Positions 33,224 to 44,356 of a stretch of 64,000 nt of DNA are shown in pieces (the stretch's first letter is position 1; the number at the start of each line of letters is the position of its first letter). The translations under genes were made by a program, and so were the position numbers. Source of the stretch: Rugalucina vietnamica (Eukaryota; Mollusca; Bivalvia; Lucinida; Lucinidae). Location: the NCBI GenBank assembly GCA_964017185.1, contig OZ024872.1:38570188-38634187 (forward strand), given 5' to 3'. Below the pieces are notes generated by a model, which saw nothing but the letters and a program-made list of their open reading frames with translations, was not told the origin of the DNA and searched no databases.

Positions 33224-34491
33224 TTAAAGCCCCTGTCCGATCAAGGAGACCTTTCCACGGCGTTGGCACGGCGTTCTTAAATTGCCAAGAGCGCCGCGAG
33301 AACTCCAAGTAAAATGATTTTATTTGTCAAAAAAGCAAGCCATGGCATCTCATCGCGTCCAAGGCTTTGCTACGGAGTTCACACTGCGTTCTACCGAGTT
33401 TTTAGCTTGCGATTCATCGCGCTCGCAGGATATTTTCACTGTGCTTGCTTGGCGCTCTTGGTGTATGCATTGTGTTTTCACGGCGTTCGCTACGTGCTCC
33501 CTCGGTGTTCTGGCACTGTGCTGGCTTGTAGGCAAATCAGAAACAAAGTCTCCATCATTTGTACGTTTGCGGCTTTCAAGAAGATAATATGACTAGCAAA
33601 AGAGGAAGGGTGAAACGGGCGGGCAGCATCAGCAGCATTTAGTATCTGCTGCGCCTGCATATATACAAATTGTAAACCAGCTTGTTGTTCCACAGACATA
33701 GAAGTCCTTATGTGTGCATCTCATTTAAATAGTGTTGTGTTTGCTTTTGTCATATTTAAAATGTACATGTCTTATTTTTTCTGTCTTCTTTTTGTGTTTT
33801 ATCATAAAAACGCGGTAACAGCTCCACACAAAAGCAATTGACACCGTGACAGCGCCTAACAAACGCCAAAGGAGCGCGGTAAAGCTCCAAAACTTAGATA
33901 AGGGCAAATTACTCTGTCTGTCCGTTAAACTTCCCCCATATAAAAAATAAAACTGCGGTAGCCAGGTAATGTCGCGGCCGCTTCAAGGACAAAGGTAAGG
34001 TCTGTAGTGAAATGTACGATATAGTTGCCCATGGACAGCGCTTTACAAACGGCACCACATGAGCGTAGAAAGATACATGTAAATGACTTGCCTTGAAAGC
34101 GCCATAGACTCGCCGTATAAGAACAGTGTAATCACAGCGAGATCGCGATAGATAAACGTCATACCATCTCCGTACAAACGCCATGGGCTACCATGCCGAT
34201 TTCACTGCGCGCCCGCGGATCTCCTGCCGATTTGATATAGTCCTCACTGCGTTGCCACGGGGTCCGTTCGGCGTCCAAACGGTGCTCTTAATAGAACTCC
34301 GAGCGACAGCGTTTGTACTTAGCATGTCCAGAAGAAACGACTCTTCGCGTTCTAGGAGCTCCAACGGCGTTCGCTGGCGATGCTACCGCGTTGCTTTGGC
34401 GTTGGTGCTCACCTCGCCTAGGCGTTCTGCATTTTTCTAGAACACCGTGAGAGCGCCGTGACAACCTCGCGCTAGTGTGACTGGGGTTTAA
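33224..34491. mobile_element. TTAA-flanked CG-rich non-autonomous element
   Basis: TTAA occurs at 33224-33227 and 34488-34491. The sequence inside starts AGCCCCTGTC on the left and ACCCCAGTC on the inverted right end. The body is much more CG-rich than its surroundings and is filled with short inverted and direct words such as CACGGCGTTC and AACGCCGTG. TTAA flanks with short TIRs are the signature of piggyBac-type insertion. No transposase is present; many short overlapping frames are artefacts of the CG-rich words. Confidence 0.65.
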
Positions 34492-35100
34492 CTTAAACAG
34501 GTAAACGGGACTATGTAGGTCAAGGGGAGACGACAATAAACAAAGCAAAATTATAGTGTTTTTGCCTCGGATACGTAAATGCTAAATGCTATCTGACTAG
34601 TGTACAGTAGCTTACATTCGTGTACATTTTGATTTTGGATTGGTGTCAAGGTTGCTGAGATTTCGGTAGGTAATGTTTATTTGCTTTGTGAATCAATTTA
34701 CAATGAGTATAGAGTTGTTTAGAATTGTTAAGGACATTGTTATTAAGAGTTCTTTTTGATGCTGAAATAATTGGTGTAATTATATTAATTTCTTATTTAA
34801 TTAATGCACATGCATCAAGGTAACATGTGCAATTGCATGTTATTGAAGCACTGTTACTTGATTAAGTTTTCATGAATGCAACAAATACTAAATGCATGAT
34901 AGATTTCAATATAAAATCATATATCATCATGGACAACGTGACAATAATACTTTTTGAAAGCGGAGAAAGCGGAGTACAAATAAATAAATGCATGCCATGT
35001 CAAAACCTAAAATCGATTTTAATCAGAATGTCTAAAATCCAAATACGAGCCATACATGTGTCGTATCGTATTTGACATGTCATTGTGGGGGGTTTCTTTT
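34492..35100. other. 5' region of the first AllA-like gene
   Basis: AT-rich. The TTTCTTTTCAG at 35093-35103 looks like a splice acceptor 13 bp before the ATG, so the 5' UTR is probably split and its first exon lies in or before this stretch. Confidence 0.4.
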
Positions 35101-35116
35101 CAGCTATTAAATACTA

Positions 35117-36980
35117 ATGAGTGGATACGCGAGTTATGCCGATGCTCTTGACCCGAAATACGGAGAGCCATTTCCGGTACCAATTATAAAAGCTACCGAG
35201 GAAACACTGAAAGGATACGGGAGAATAGTGAGAGATTTTGAAAATGAAAAGGTTGAAATTACCCCTTGGCCAGTGAAAGGTTGGTAGTCATTTAACATGT
35301 ACTCTGACATGTATGGAACCCGTTAAAAGTGTGTGTGTGGTGGTGGTGGTGGTGGGGGGGGGTTACCTGCGAGTTCCGAGGCCCAGACTCGCAGTTTTAT
35401 TAATGGAATTCGCAATATCTAGCAGAACGAGCCCAAAAACTAACAACAATTGAAATTTTACTGACATATGGTAAGGGTCTACCATTTGTCATTATCTTAT
35501 ACTTGTATGTGTTTACACGTATAAAGAAACAAATGGCAATTTTACCAAAAGGATTGAGTTTTCTTGATCCATCCGTGTATGATTCGTTTAAACATCACAG
35601 TCGGATTGTCTTATGCCGACATTCTCAGCAATACGCTTATCAGCAACTTCCTGGTTTGATTTTATTGTCATCCGTCTGTAATACTGGGTAAATTTTCGGA
35701 AAAACTATTACCATAAACATCTCAATGGGGTTTACTGATTAGTGATTTTTGGTTAACGACTGCCTGCGGTAGATCCATACTTTCCCGGAGACAGGGTTCA
35801 AGAACACTTCTTCTTCTTTGTCTATACATTATGCAGGTTGTAAATGTTTAGCCAGATGTTCGATATGACTCTTTAGGACTTTAAACATCACGTTCTTGTC
35901 ACAGCTTCATAGCCGAATTATTATTTTCCGACTTTATTTGCAAAACATTCAAGAATTTTGCTTTCCATAGAAATCTGTGCAAACTGAAGATACTGTATGA
36001 TTATGTGATTTGGTGATGAAACATGAAGTTTTAGATCCAAACTCATTTATTCATTAAGAATGATCAGATTTAACATTTTATGCTTGGTTTGATTTCCAAA
36101 ATTGAGTTTTACGGAGTTAAGAAGCAAAAGGGCAAACCGTATTCAGTAAAAGTGGAGTTTTTCATACATGGAATATTAAATCCTCTGTAGCACAAAGACA
36201 AAATGTTGTGACCTTACATAAATTGGCAAGTACTTGTAGCTAGGCTTAGGCTACATATATGAAATATATGTTACAAAAATTCAGTATCATCAAAAATCCT
36301 GAAATTGGATTTTTTTCTAACTTTTCCAAAGAGCTAAAATTGTTCCCTGACTTTTTTCTATGTGTATATAATAAATATTTTCTTCATCTTATTTTACACG
36401 GGGCAGTAGATTTCTCTCTTCCTCTTCTGAAATCCCTTCAACTATATTGATAAAGAAAAGATAATAACATGTATGCCCAGTAAATTATCTTAAAATTCAA
36501 CATCATCACCCAACATTTTTTGGGGCGCAAACATTATTTTTCTCTTGGGGAGAATGTGTTATTTATCATATTTGTTGAACGCTGGTAGAGCAGATATAGT
36601 AAATAGCATCTTTTCTTCCAACATATTGACTTTTGGTTATACTTTGACTGAGCTTTTTGTCTGTTGCTTGGCCCACTAGGGTTCAACTGGTGTTTTTCTT
36701 TCTTTTGCTCCGGATTTTCAGTAAGTGGATCTCCACCGTCGGACAGCTTACTGAATCTGTGAGTCCTCATTTTTTATTCTTCACGTGATTTATTTGTTTG
36801 TCCTTGATGATTCATTGACTAGATAGAGACTCACCACGAGGACAGAACAACCAACTAAATGTTGTGAACCACTGCAGAAGCTGAGGGCGAGGTTATGACC
36901 ATGCAAAACTTGTTGAAGCCCGCCAGTAATTTTATAATGCTGATCGTTCCAAGGCGATACTTCTGTTGTTGTCCTTATTG

Positions 36981-37022
<42 letters not shown>

Positions 37023-38297
37023 TTGCATATTTGTGCTGTTTGCACCTTATGCGCGTTTTTTTTTTATTTTAGTTAGGTTTGGGTATCTGAGTGGCCACAT
37101 ATTGGGAAATAGCTGCTCACTCGGCTTACGATATGTTTTCTTAGTATAAGTACCTAATTGTCAATTTAGTTTTCTCCACCTCGGTTTACGAGTGAGATTT
37201 TCTTTCTGATTGCGCCATTTCCTGATCATTGCCTACTTGTACCGTTTCACAGATTGAAGTCATGAAGTTGTAAATCATGTTGATGGTAAAAAGGTACAAG
37301 TAGGTAATGATCAGGAAAAGGCGCAATCAGAAACAAATTCCCACTGCAAAATCTTAGGTGGGAAAAGCTAAAATGACGTTTAGGTACTTATACTTAGAAA
37401 ACAAATCGTAGGCAGAGTGAGCAACTGTTTCCCAATAGGCCACTCAGATTAATACCTAAAGTTAACTAAAACTATAAAAATCTGTTTCTAAAATTTACCC
37501 AGCATACCACACGGATGACCACGGAATCAAACAAGGAAGTAACTTGACATTTGCAGGTATGCTTGCTGCTGACTCCGCGGCACTCTATAGCTAAGAGTTG
37601 GGTCATATAATAATTTGTATCATGATGTTTGAATTACTGTCTGAACACCATCTTTCATAAACTGCATTTTTCAAAATCTCACTTTTGTGAAACACTACAA
37701 GAAAAATAGTGTGTTCTACAAGCATCACAGAATTATTGTTTTGAAGAGTCATTAATTTGTGTCATTCCATAGAGGTTTACCAGCCAGCTTTTTGTAGTTC
37801 TGATAATTTTAGGGTGGCGCAAACTTTATCCAGGGACTGGTGTGAATGGTGGCGAAGTGAGTGGAAACTTCACGTATAAATGGGCAGGAGACCGGTGCAC
37901 TGCTGTTAACGAAGCTGTAGCAAGCGGTGATTACGTCACGGGGCGGTTACCTAGCAAAGTATCACCGAACAACAGGACGCACGTGTTAGTGAGAGAAGCT
38001 AACTTTCACCCGGATGGAGGTCAAGTGTTCTTTCCGAAAGATGGCGATGCCTTTGTAGCACTTTTGGCACTTCCTACAGACGATATAAAACTCGAAGATT
38101 TCCGAGCGTTTTACTTCGACGGAAGCTTCGGTGTGCAAATACACGCTGACATCTGGCACCAGCCAGTCTATCCGGTGAATGATGAAGCGACGTTTCTGGG
38201 GAAACAGGGTGCAATTTATGCGTGCGTTGTTGTGGACACCGTAGATGAATTTGGCAGATACCTATCAGTGCCTCTGACACTTCCAGGCCCTGAATGA
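35117..38297 (+). CDS. Ureidoglycolate lyase (AllA)-fold protein, copy 1
   Basis: Two exons, 35117-35279 and 37813-38297, joined in phase 1 with GT/AG borders, encode 215 residues. The AllA fold is shown by HPDGGQVFFP (120-129), DFRAFYFDG (150-158), GVQIHADIWHQP (161-172) and GAIYACVVVD. These match the HPxGxQxFxP, LRAF and WHxP motifs of ureidoglycolate lyase, which splits ureidoglycolate to glyoxylate and urea in purine breakdown. Against the roughly 160-residue bacterial enzyme it has an extra N-terminal segment of about 55 residues encoded by exon 1 (YADALDPKYGEPFPVP). Exact substrate is unproven. A splice acceptor 13 bp before the ATG indicates a 5' UTR intron. AATAAA lies at 38416-38421. 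It pairs with the tandem copy 2.3 kb downstream. The 2.5 kb intron holds family C repeats and a TG microsatellite. Confidence 0.85.
36867..37460. mobile_element. Family C inverted-repeat element in AllA-1 intron
   Basis: Arms at about 37074-37233 and 37293-37460 are inverted copies: GAGTGGCCAC, GCTGCTCACTCGGCTTACGA, GCGCCATTTCCTGATCATTG and their complements. The leading part (36867-37070: GCAGAAGCTGAGGGCGAGGT, GATCGTTCCAAGGCGATACT, a TG run at 36985-37014, TTTGCACCTTATGCGCG) recurs at 50115-50280 and, in part, at 9455-9680. Arm fragments also lie at 6190-6300, 6955-6990 and 39225-39400. Confidence 0.75.
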
Positions 38298-38923
38298 AAT
38301 GAGAACTACATTTTATCTCTTTAAATATAACAAAACATGTTCAGTTACCTTTCTACATGAAAACCCCTGTATTTCAAAGACATACATGTAAGACTAGCCT
38401 TGCCCAAGGCTTAGAAATAAAGAAAAACGCCTTTCGTAATTTTCATTTTTTTTAATCTCTGCGGCTAGTCTAGTCTATAGATGGGGCTCGATTTGTAAAA
38501 CTCAGCCAAGACCATTGAAGAAAAATTCATTGATAGACTAGCTTAGAGACTCGAGAACTTTCAATATAGAGAAACTATTAAAAATGAAAACAATAATCAT
38601 ATGACATTAATATGTTTTACAGACTAGTAGCTAGTCTAATGTAAGACTATAAACGCACGTATATATTGTGCATACAACGACTTGTACATGTATGAATTGA
38701 TCTTGACATATTTTGCAGAGGTCATAGTCTAGCTATTTAAATGTCAATTAATATTAATTACCATTATGGAAAAAGAAAACTTAATAATAAAATAAGAATG
38801 ATAAAAAAATAATTCAATTATTGAGTCATGAGACTGATAAGGCGAGCTTATAATACACCCATATTCTGGCGATCGAAGTCTTTCCCGCCATCCTTCAGCC
38901 GTTACCCTCAGAGAATTTGATGA
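38298..38923. other. 3' flank of AllA-1
   Basis: It includes the poly-A signal AATAAA at 38416-38421. The word AGACTAG/CTAGTCT recurs many times between 38455 and 38730, a loose local repeat. No gene. Confidence 0.4.
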
Positions 38924-39203
38924 CATTACGAAAACATGCCCATATGATATACAGTAATTTTTTCAGGTCAAAAATCGATAATTTTCAGAGGAAAAATTTT
39001 GATATTTTTCTTATTTTTGCTCAAAACATAGATTGTGGGTACATGTTAGAACCGCCTCGCAGAGGCGGTTCTAACTAGTACCCACAATCTATGTTTTGGA
39101 GCAAAAATAAGAAAAATAGGTGAACCCCTGCAAACCCCAGTTTTTTTCTATATAAAAGTGGGGTTTAAGGGGGGATTTATTGCACGGACATGTTTTCCTG
39201 ATG
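38924..39203 (+). mobile_element. MITE family B copy B9 (near-consensus)
   Basis: Ends CATTACGAAAACATGCCCAT and CACGGACATGTTTTCCTGATG. The inverted arms extend over 39003-39119, about 55 nt each side of a GCA centre, with only a few mismatches. This is the longest nearly perfect palindrome in the window. Confidence 0.88.
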
Positions 39204-39224
39204 ATATTCTCCAAATTTCATATG

Positions 39225-39400
39225 AGAAGGTAAATGTAAGCAACGATTAGGAAATTGCGCAATCAGACTGTGTGACGAAAATCCCACTCCAAAAACCGAA
39301 AAAAAATACTAAATTTACAATAAAGTACCAACAAAAAGTGAATATATTGTAAGCTGCGTGAGCAACTATTTCCCAATAAATGGCCACTCAGTTATATACA
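39225..39400 (-). repeat. Family C arm fragment
   Basis: GTAAATGTAAGCAACGATTAG, AATTGCGCAATCAGACTG, CACTCCAAAAACCG and GAGCAACTATTTCCCAATAA match the family C arm in inverted orientation. Confidence 0.55.
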
Positions 39401-40051
39401 TGTATATGAAAACGTACATGAGATATGCAAAGAACACAGTAAAATTCACAACAGAAGTATCGCAATGAAACGCTCAGTAATATAGAATAACTTAAAGGCT
39501 TAAAACGGTTTTACGGGATCGCAACTTCACCTTCAGCTTCTGCAGCATTCACTTTATCGACGTTAATACCGCACAGTCGGTTTATTAGAGAACTCTCTAA
39601 ATGTGCTGTCGGCTGGCCTTCTTGTTTTGTTCCGTATTGATGTGCCGAGGTCAATGTTCAACTGTTTTATCTACGGGTCCATTCACCTCTACCTTATCAC
39701 CTATAGGTCAGTATATCAATGCCACTTTCTGTTTTACAAAACGGACCATTTTGAAGATTTTCGCGGCTTGTTTTCAAATTGGTGATAATTTTTGTTCGGT
39801 AATACTTTGAACTTTGTCAGGCTCTTTGTAGAAACCAAAATTGACAAACACTCATAAGCATACAATTTTCTTTACGTTTGCCATAAAAAGTCTACTACGA
39901 CTGTTGAAACAACTTTTAGCTTTAGCTTTGATTTAGATGAAGGGGCATTTGTTCTGTTCTAAGGTTCTATTCAGTGCCATGTCCATTAAAACATACGTTT
40001 TGAATTTTGAGTCGCGACAAATGAATGAATATTTGGACAAAAGTTAAAGGG

Positions 40052-40170
40052 TGCGGCCGCCATGGCCGAGTTGTTAAGAGCGCCGATTTCTTTACCGCGA
40101 TTAATCATGCTGTTTCTGGTATGGATTCCAGAACCACATGGTGCATATGTGAGACAAGCCAAGTTTGCTT
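40052..40170 (+). repeat. Degenerate tRNA-derived SINE
   Basis: GCCGCCATGGCCGAGTTGTT resembles a tRNA-Leu/Ser type head with box A (TGGCCGAGTTG), and GGTATGGATTCCAGAACC sits at the box B place. The tail is unclear. Confidence 0.4.
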
Positions 40171-40532
40171 GCAGGTGTGCCAGGTGTTTTTTTTTTTCTA
40201 GAGTACTCTTGTTTTCGCCCCACTTACCGATTGCCCGGTGTCATATGAGCTGAAATGATCTTTTACTCTTACTTAATGGTAAGCAATGATCAGAACTAAT
40301 GCCCCACCCCAAAACGCAAGGAAGTCAAGTGTCTCAAGTGTATTCCATTAAGAAGTAAGAATAGAGGGACCAGGAATCGATACAATTAAAGTCCCATTAA
40401 AGACAACTGAGAAAAAACGTAGAACATCATGTAACAAAACATTTTATCTGACAACAGATTGACTAGCTCTTTCCCAACAAGGTATCCATCCGGCTATAGC
40501 CGTCTAAACCTTATTCCAGGCGTTGACAAATA

Positions 40533-41565
40533 ATGAGTTGTTACACAAGCTATGCTGATGCCCTGGACCCGAAATACGGGGAACCGTTTCCTGTACCAAT
40601 TGTGAGGGCAACCGATGAAACGCTGAAAGGATACGGGAAAACAGTGAGAGACTTTGAAAATGAAAAGGTGGAGATTACTCCCTGGCCTGTCCAAGGTTTG
40701 TTTCTGTAGAATTCTTAATGAAAACAAACAATACCAAATGCCATGGAATCTGGAGTTGAGTGAGTACAGTTTTATTTAAGGGACATCAGGAGTGATTTCA
40801 ATTTTTTAAATCAATTTTAATGAAATCCCTCTTAGCAAATAGAATATCTTCAGATGAGATATTTCCCATTCTGTGGCTATACTGTTTAGATATGCCTACC
40901 AAAAGGACACAGTGCAAATGTGAATTAAAAGCAAAGTTTGAACGGTGATTTACCCAATGCATTATTAGGTAGTCTGCATCCTGAAACAGACCTTGTTGAG
41001 CGAATTGACATATATTCTTGCCAAACTTATGCAACTTTTACTTACACTTTATAGTAGATATACTTTAATGGTTTTCTATATTTAAGGGTGGCGCCCACTG
41101 TGTCCCGGAACGGGCATCAATGGAGGAACAGTCAGCGGTAACTTCACATACAAATGGAAAGGAGACACGTGCTTTTCTGCCAATGCAGCTGTCAGCGTTG
41201 CTAACTTCATAGGGCGGCTACCTAGCAACGTATCACCTAGCAACAGGACGCACGTGCTAGTGAGAGAAGCAAACTATCACCCGGATGGAGGTCAAATCTT
41301 CTATCCGAAAGATGGCGGCGCTTTTGTAGCCCTCCTGGCTCTTCCTACGGATGATGTCAAACTCGAAGATTTTCGGGCGTTTTACTTCGATGGAACGTAC
41401 GGCTTAAACATTCATGCCAATGTTTGGCACCAGCCTATGTACCCGATAAATGATGAAATGACGTTCATCGGGAAGCAGGGTGCGATATATGCATGTGTTG
41501 ATATGGACACTGTAAAAGAATTTGGTAGATATCTTTTAGTGCCTCTTACGCCTCCAGACAATTAG
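40533..41565 (+). CDS. Ureidoglycolate lyase (AllA)-fold protein, copy 2
   Basis: Two exons, 40533-40695 and 41087-41565, in phase 1, encode 213 residues. Exon 1 has exactly the same length (163 nt) as in copy 1, and the proteins differ at a minority of positions. Motifs kept are HPDGGQIFYP (119-128), DFRAFYFDG, WHQP (168-171) and GAIYACVDMD. TTATTCCAG lies just before the ATG, as in copy 1, so the 5' UTR intron is also shared. AATAAA is at 41633-41638 within the same TAGAAATAAAGAAA context as copy 1. The intron is only 391 bp, against 2.5 kb in copy 1, because copy 1 gained family C repeats. Tandem duplication is the simplest origin. Confidence 0.85.
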
Positions 41566-41632
41566 CCAATATCACCGTTTAGAACTGTTGTTATTTATGA
41601 TAAGCATAATACATGTAGAAAGGAAATGTAGA

Positions 41633-41638
41633 AATAAA
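41633..41638 (+). promoter_or_regulatory. Polyadenylation signal of AllA-2
   Basis: AATAAA 68 bases after the stop. The surrounding TAGAAATAAAGAAA is the same as at the AllA-1 signal (38416-38421). Confidence 0.6.
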
Positions 41639-41799
41639 GAAATACATTTGGAGTATTCCATAAAAATATATGTGCAAACTTAACGATTTCTTAACTGATT
41701 TCAGGCCCTGCACTGTTTCAAACATTCTATTTAAATCTACATGTATTTCAAATGTATCTGGCGAAAAGCTCATTAAACGGGACACACTGACTGAAACAT

Positions 41800-41930
41800 G
41801 TAGCGCCTTTGTTTTCGGCGCCTTGTTTTCTACACGGATAGTACAACTCCTCCCCTATTTATACCCCAGATTTTTAAGTTCTCTCGCGTCCGTCGGTATT
41901 CTCGCGTCGCGTGTCATTTATTGTTCACAT
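41800..41930 (+). repeat. Rearranged fragment of MITE family A
   Basis: GCGCCTTTGTTTTCGGCGCC, ACACGGATAGTACAACTCC and TCTCGCGTCGCGTG correspond to the right half of family A, with one palindrome arm lost. Confidence 0.55.
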
Positions 41931-42814
41931 GGTAGAGGAAGTTAATCGCTATGTGTGGAAGTGTTGGTCTGATCAAACTTCCCACAAACGAAGAGATAGT
42001 TTTATCTTTGAACTAAACACAATATTGCGAAAGAGAATGTCGAATTGATAACTTCGATAAAGCTAGCCATAACAAACCCTATCACATAATTGTAGTTCTA
42101 TATAAATGTTTAAAGAACCTACTCGCTTCATGTTAAATATATTATATTTTGTCATATTTAACCACCCATTTTTATAAGTCCATGGGCTGTGAAAAAAAAT
42201 AAAAAGAAATCAACGTGTATCAGTGTGCTGTATGATTTGACGTGTCACCATCCGATATAGCAAAATTTACCTGTTTCACCGGGAAGGTAAATCTACGTTT
42301 CACATCGATTGTGCAATAACAAATGTATAAAAATACTGGTTTGCCCGTTGAACTTTATTATAATAAATATAACTTAAAATTCTGGTAGACTGGAAGAGGA
42401 AGAAAACACGAACGCGAGGTAAGATTTTTTTTTTGAAAAATTCCATTACAGTTTTGTTTCAAGCATAAGAATTTCTGCCCAAAACCGTTTGGTGTATCGT
42501 GGAATACAGAATGAATATTTATAGATGATAAGATCAGCTAGCTAACAACTTTGGTACCTCGTTCCGTTTTCGCTTGTGGAGATATAGCGAAACACCGATG
42601 GGAATATCCCGTCAGAATATTTATTGTTACTGTACCATCATTATCCAGAATTATTTTCTTGGGTGGTTCACAATGTACAATGTATGTCTGTGCGAACAAC
42701 AAAGTGAAAAACGAACAAGCAAATTTACATATTGACGATTGGCCCTATTTTCTACATGTCTCAGATAGAAAAGATTTGAAGCTGAACTGCATGCTTTAAT
42801 ATGTCTGGCACATG
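41931..42814. other. Gene-free stretch between AllA-2 and PhyH-1
   Basis: An 82-codon frame at 42551-42799 and its opposite-strand shadow have no recognisable content. Confidence 0.35.
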
Positions 42815-43038
42815 TGGCCATTCGCATGGGAAGACCAACAATCTGCATAGGCGAAAACAAAGGTGCAGATCAGCTTCGCAGTAACTGCGAAGCTGATCAG
42901 CGCCTTTGTTTTCGCTACGCGGATAGTACAATAAATCCAAAAATTTCCAGCCTCTAACTATCTTCTGTGACTGTACAGCCCGGTTAGTGTCGGACCTGTT
43001 CAGAACCCCAAATTGTTGGTTTTCTCACGCACAGGCAT
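42815..43038 (+). mobile_element. MITE family A copy A9
   Basis: Palindrome centre CTTCGCAGTAACTGCGAAG with GCGAAAACAAAGGTGCAG / CAGCGCCTTTGTTTTCGC arms. The ends are slightly diverged (GCATGGGAAGACCAACAATC and AATTGTTGGTTTTCTCACGC). It lies about 340 bp upstream of the PhyH-1 coding exon. Confidence 0.8.
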
Positions 43039-43387
43039 AAATAATCCTAACCAACAACTAGCTACGTAACAGTCGCATACACGGATCATTTTACTGCACA
43101 CTAAGGCGGAGGAATTGGACAACAATGGTTTGAGAAGATAGCAGGACCGTGTTCTTCATGTGTACTGTTATATTTTATGCGATGTCTAGTATCGTCCTTT
43201 TCTTTCGCGCCTGTTGTCTGAATTCGGGATCCTGTAAATTCATGTGCGTTTTATGGTTACTTTTATTAGCTGTCATAATTTTGCATTCAGCAACACAATA
43301 ACAAACCAGCACTTTATCAGCACAGTTTACATATGCGAGTTTGTATCATGAAGTTATATAATTTACTTGTTTTTATTTCAGTATAAA

Positions 43388-44356
43388 ATGTTGACTGACG
43401 AGAATTTCGACGACCTTGAAAAGAAGGGCTATACCGTGCTCCCTAATGTGGCGACACCCGCGGAATGTGACGAGGCAATACGTCAGTATCGGGAATGGCT
43501 GGACCAGTTTACCAGAACAGGGTCATGGCCGCACACATTCAACGGGATAATAAACTGGTATAACACCGGTCACATGGCCCCCACGTGGGAGATGAGGCTC
43601 AGAGCGAAGAAGGTGTTCGCGCAGCTTTGGAAGACGGACAAATTATTGACAAGTTTTGATGCAATTTCCATAGGGCGGCCACCCGAAGATGGAAAAGAAA
43701 TGTTCGAAATGCCTGGTAAACATTGGCTTCACACCGATCAGACTGCGTCGCGCCTTGGACTTCATGCTTATCAGGGAGCTTTATATCTTGAGGAACAATG
43801 TAAGGACGACTGGACTTTTCACGTGCTTGAGAAATCACATAAACACATGGACATGTTCTATCATAGGTATCCAAAGGCTGCTGAAAAAGCAGAACCTGTT
43901 GGACATTATACATTAAAGAAAGACGAAATTGATTTTTATATACGGTCTGGTGCCCATAGAATTGTACGAGTACCAGTCCCGAAAGGTGGTATGGCGTTAT
44001 GGGACTCTAGACTGATACATGCAAACGCACGACCGGTTCTTGGCCGTAAGCATCCCGGTCGATGGCGATTCACAAACTTTATCTCCATGACCCCAGCAAT
44101 ATGGGCGACGGACGAGGACATCCAACTCCATAAAGAGGCTTACGAAAACGTCATGATGACATCACACTGGTCTTCCACGGAATTGCGACCATATATCCCA
44201 AAGGCACGACAGGACGTCAATTATCCGACTGAACTACCAGAAATAGCCAAAACAGATGAAGCGAAACAATTGTCAGGTGTTATTCCATATGACTTCAAAG
44301 ATGGCAAGCCAAACGGTGATGGATATATTCCTAAATGGAAAACAATGGTTGCCTAG
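43388..44356 (+). CDS. PhyH-type Fe(II)/2-oxoglutarate dioxygenase, copy 1
   Basis: 322 residues from MLTDENFDDLEKKGYTVLPN; the upstream in-frame ATG at 43367 lies within the intron, because TTTTTATTTCAG ends at 43381 just before TATAAAATG. Members of this family use Fe(II), O2 and 2-oxoglutarate. The double-stranded beta-helix ligands are His115 and Asp117 (WLHTDQ) and the distal His211 in WDSRLIHANARP, with Arg residues following to hold 2-oxoglutarate. GALYLEEQ and the MTPAIWAT segment match PhyH-family dioxygenases. The substrate is unknown, and phytanoyl-CoA itself is not implied. The coding part is a single exon, with an intron only in the 5' UTR. Copy 2 follows 2.3 kb downstream on the same strand. 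Confidence 0.87.
   Translation: MLTDENFDDLEKKGYTVLPNVATPAECDEAIRQYREWLDQFTRTGSWPHTFNGIINWYNTGHMAPTWEMRLRAKKVFAQLWKTDKLLTSFDAISIGRPPEDGKEMFEMPGKHWLHTDQTASRLGLHAYQGALYLEEQCKDDWTFHVLEKSHKHMDMFYHRYPKAAEKAEPVGHYTLKKDEIDFYIRSGAHRIVRVPVPKGGMALWDSRLIHANARPVLGRKHPGRWRFTNFISMTPAIWATDEDIQLHKEAYENVMMTSHWSSTELRPYIPKARQDVNYPTELPEIAKTDEAKQLSGVIPYDFKDGKPNGDGYIPKWKTMVA

Noticed and set aside
33314-34548. Many overlapping 60-92 codon frames on both strands
   Set aside because: Result of high CG content and short repeated words in the TTAA-flanked element; no conserved motif.
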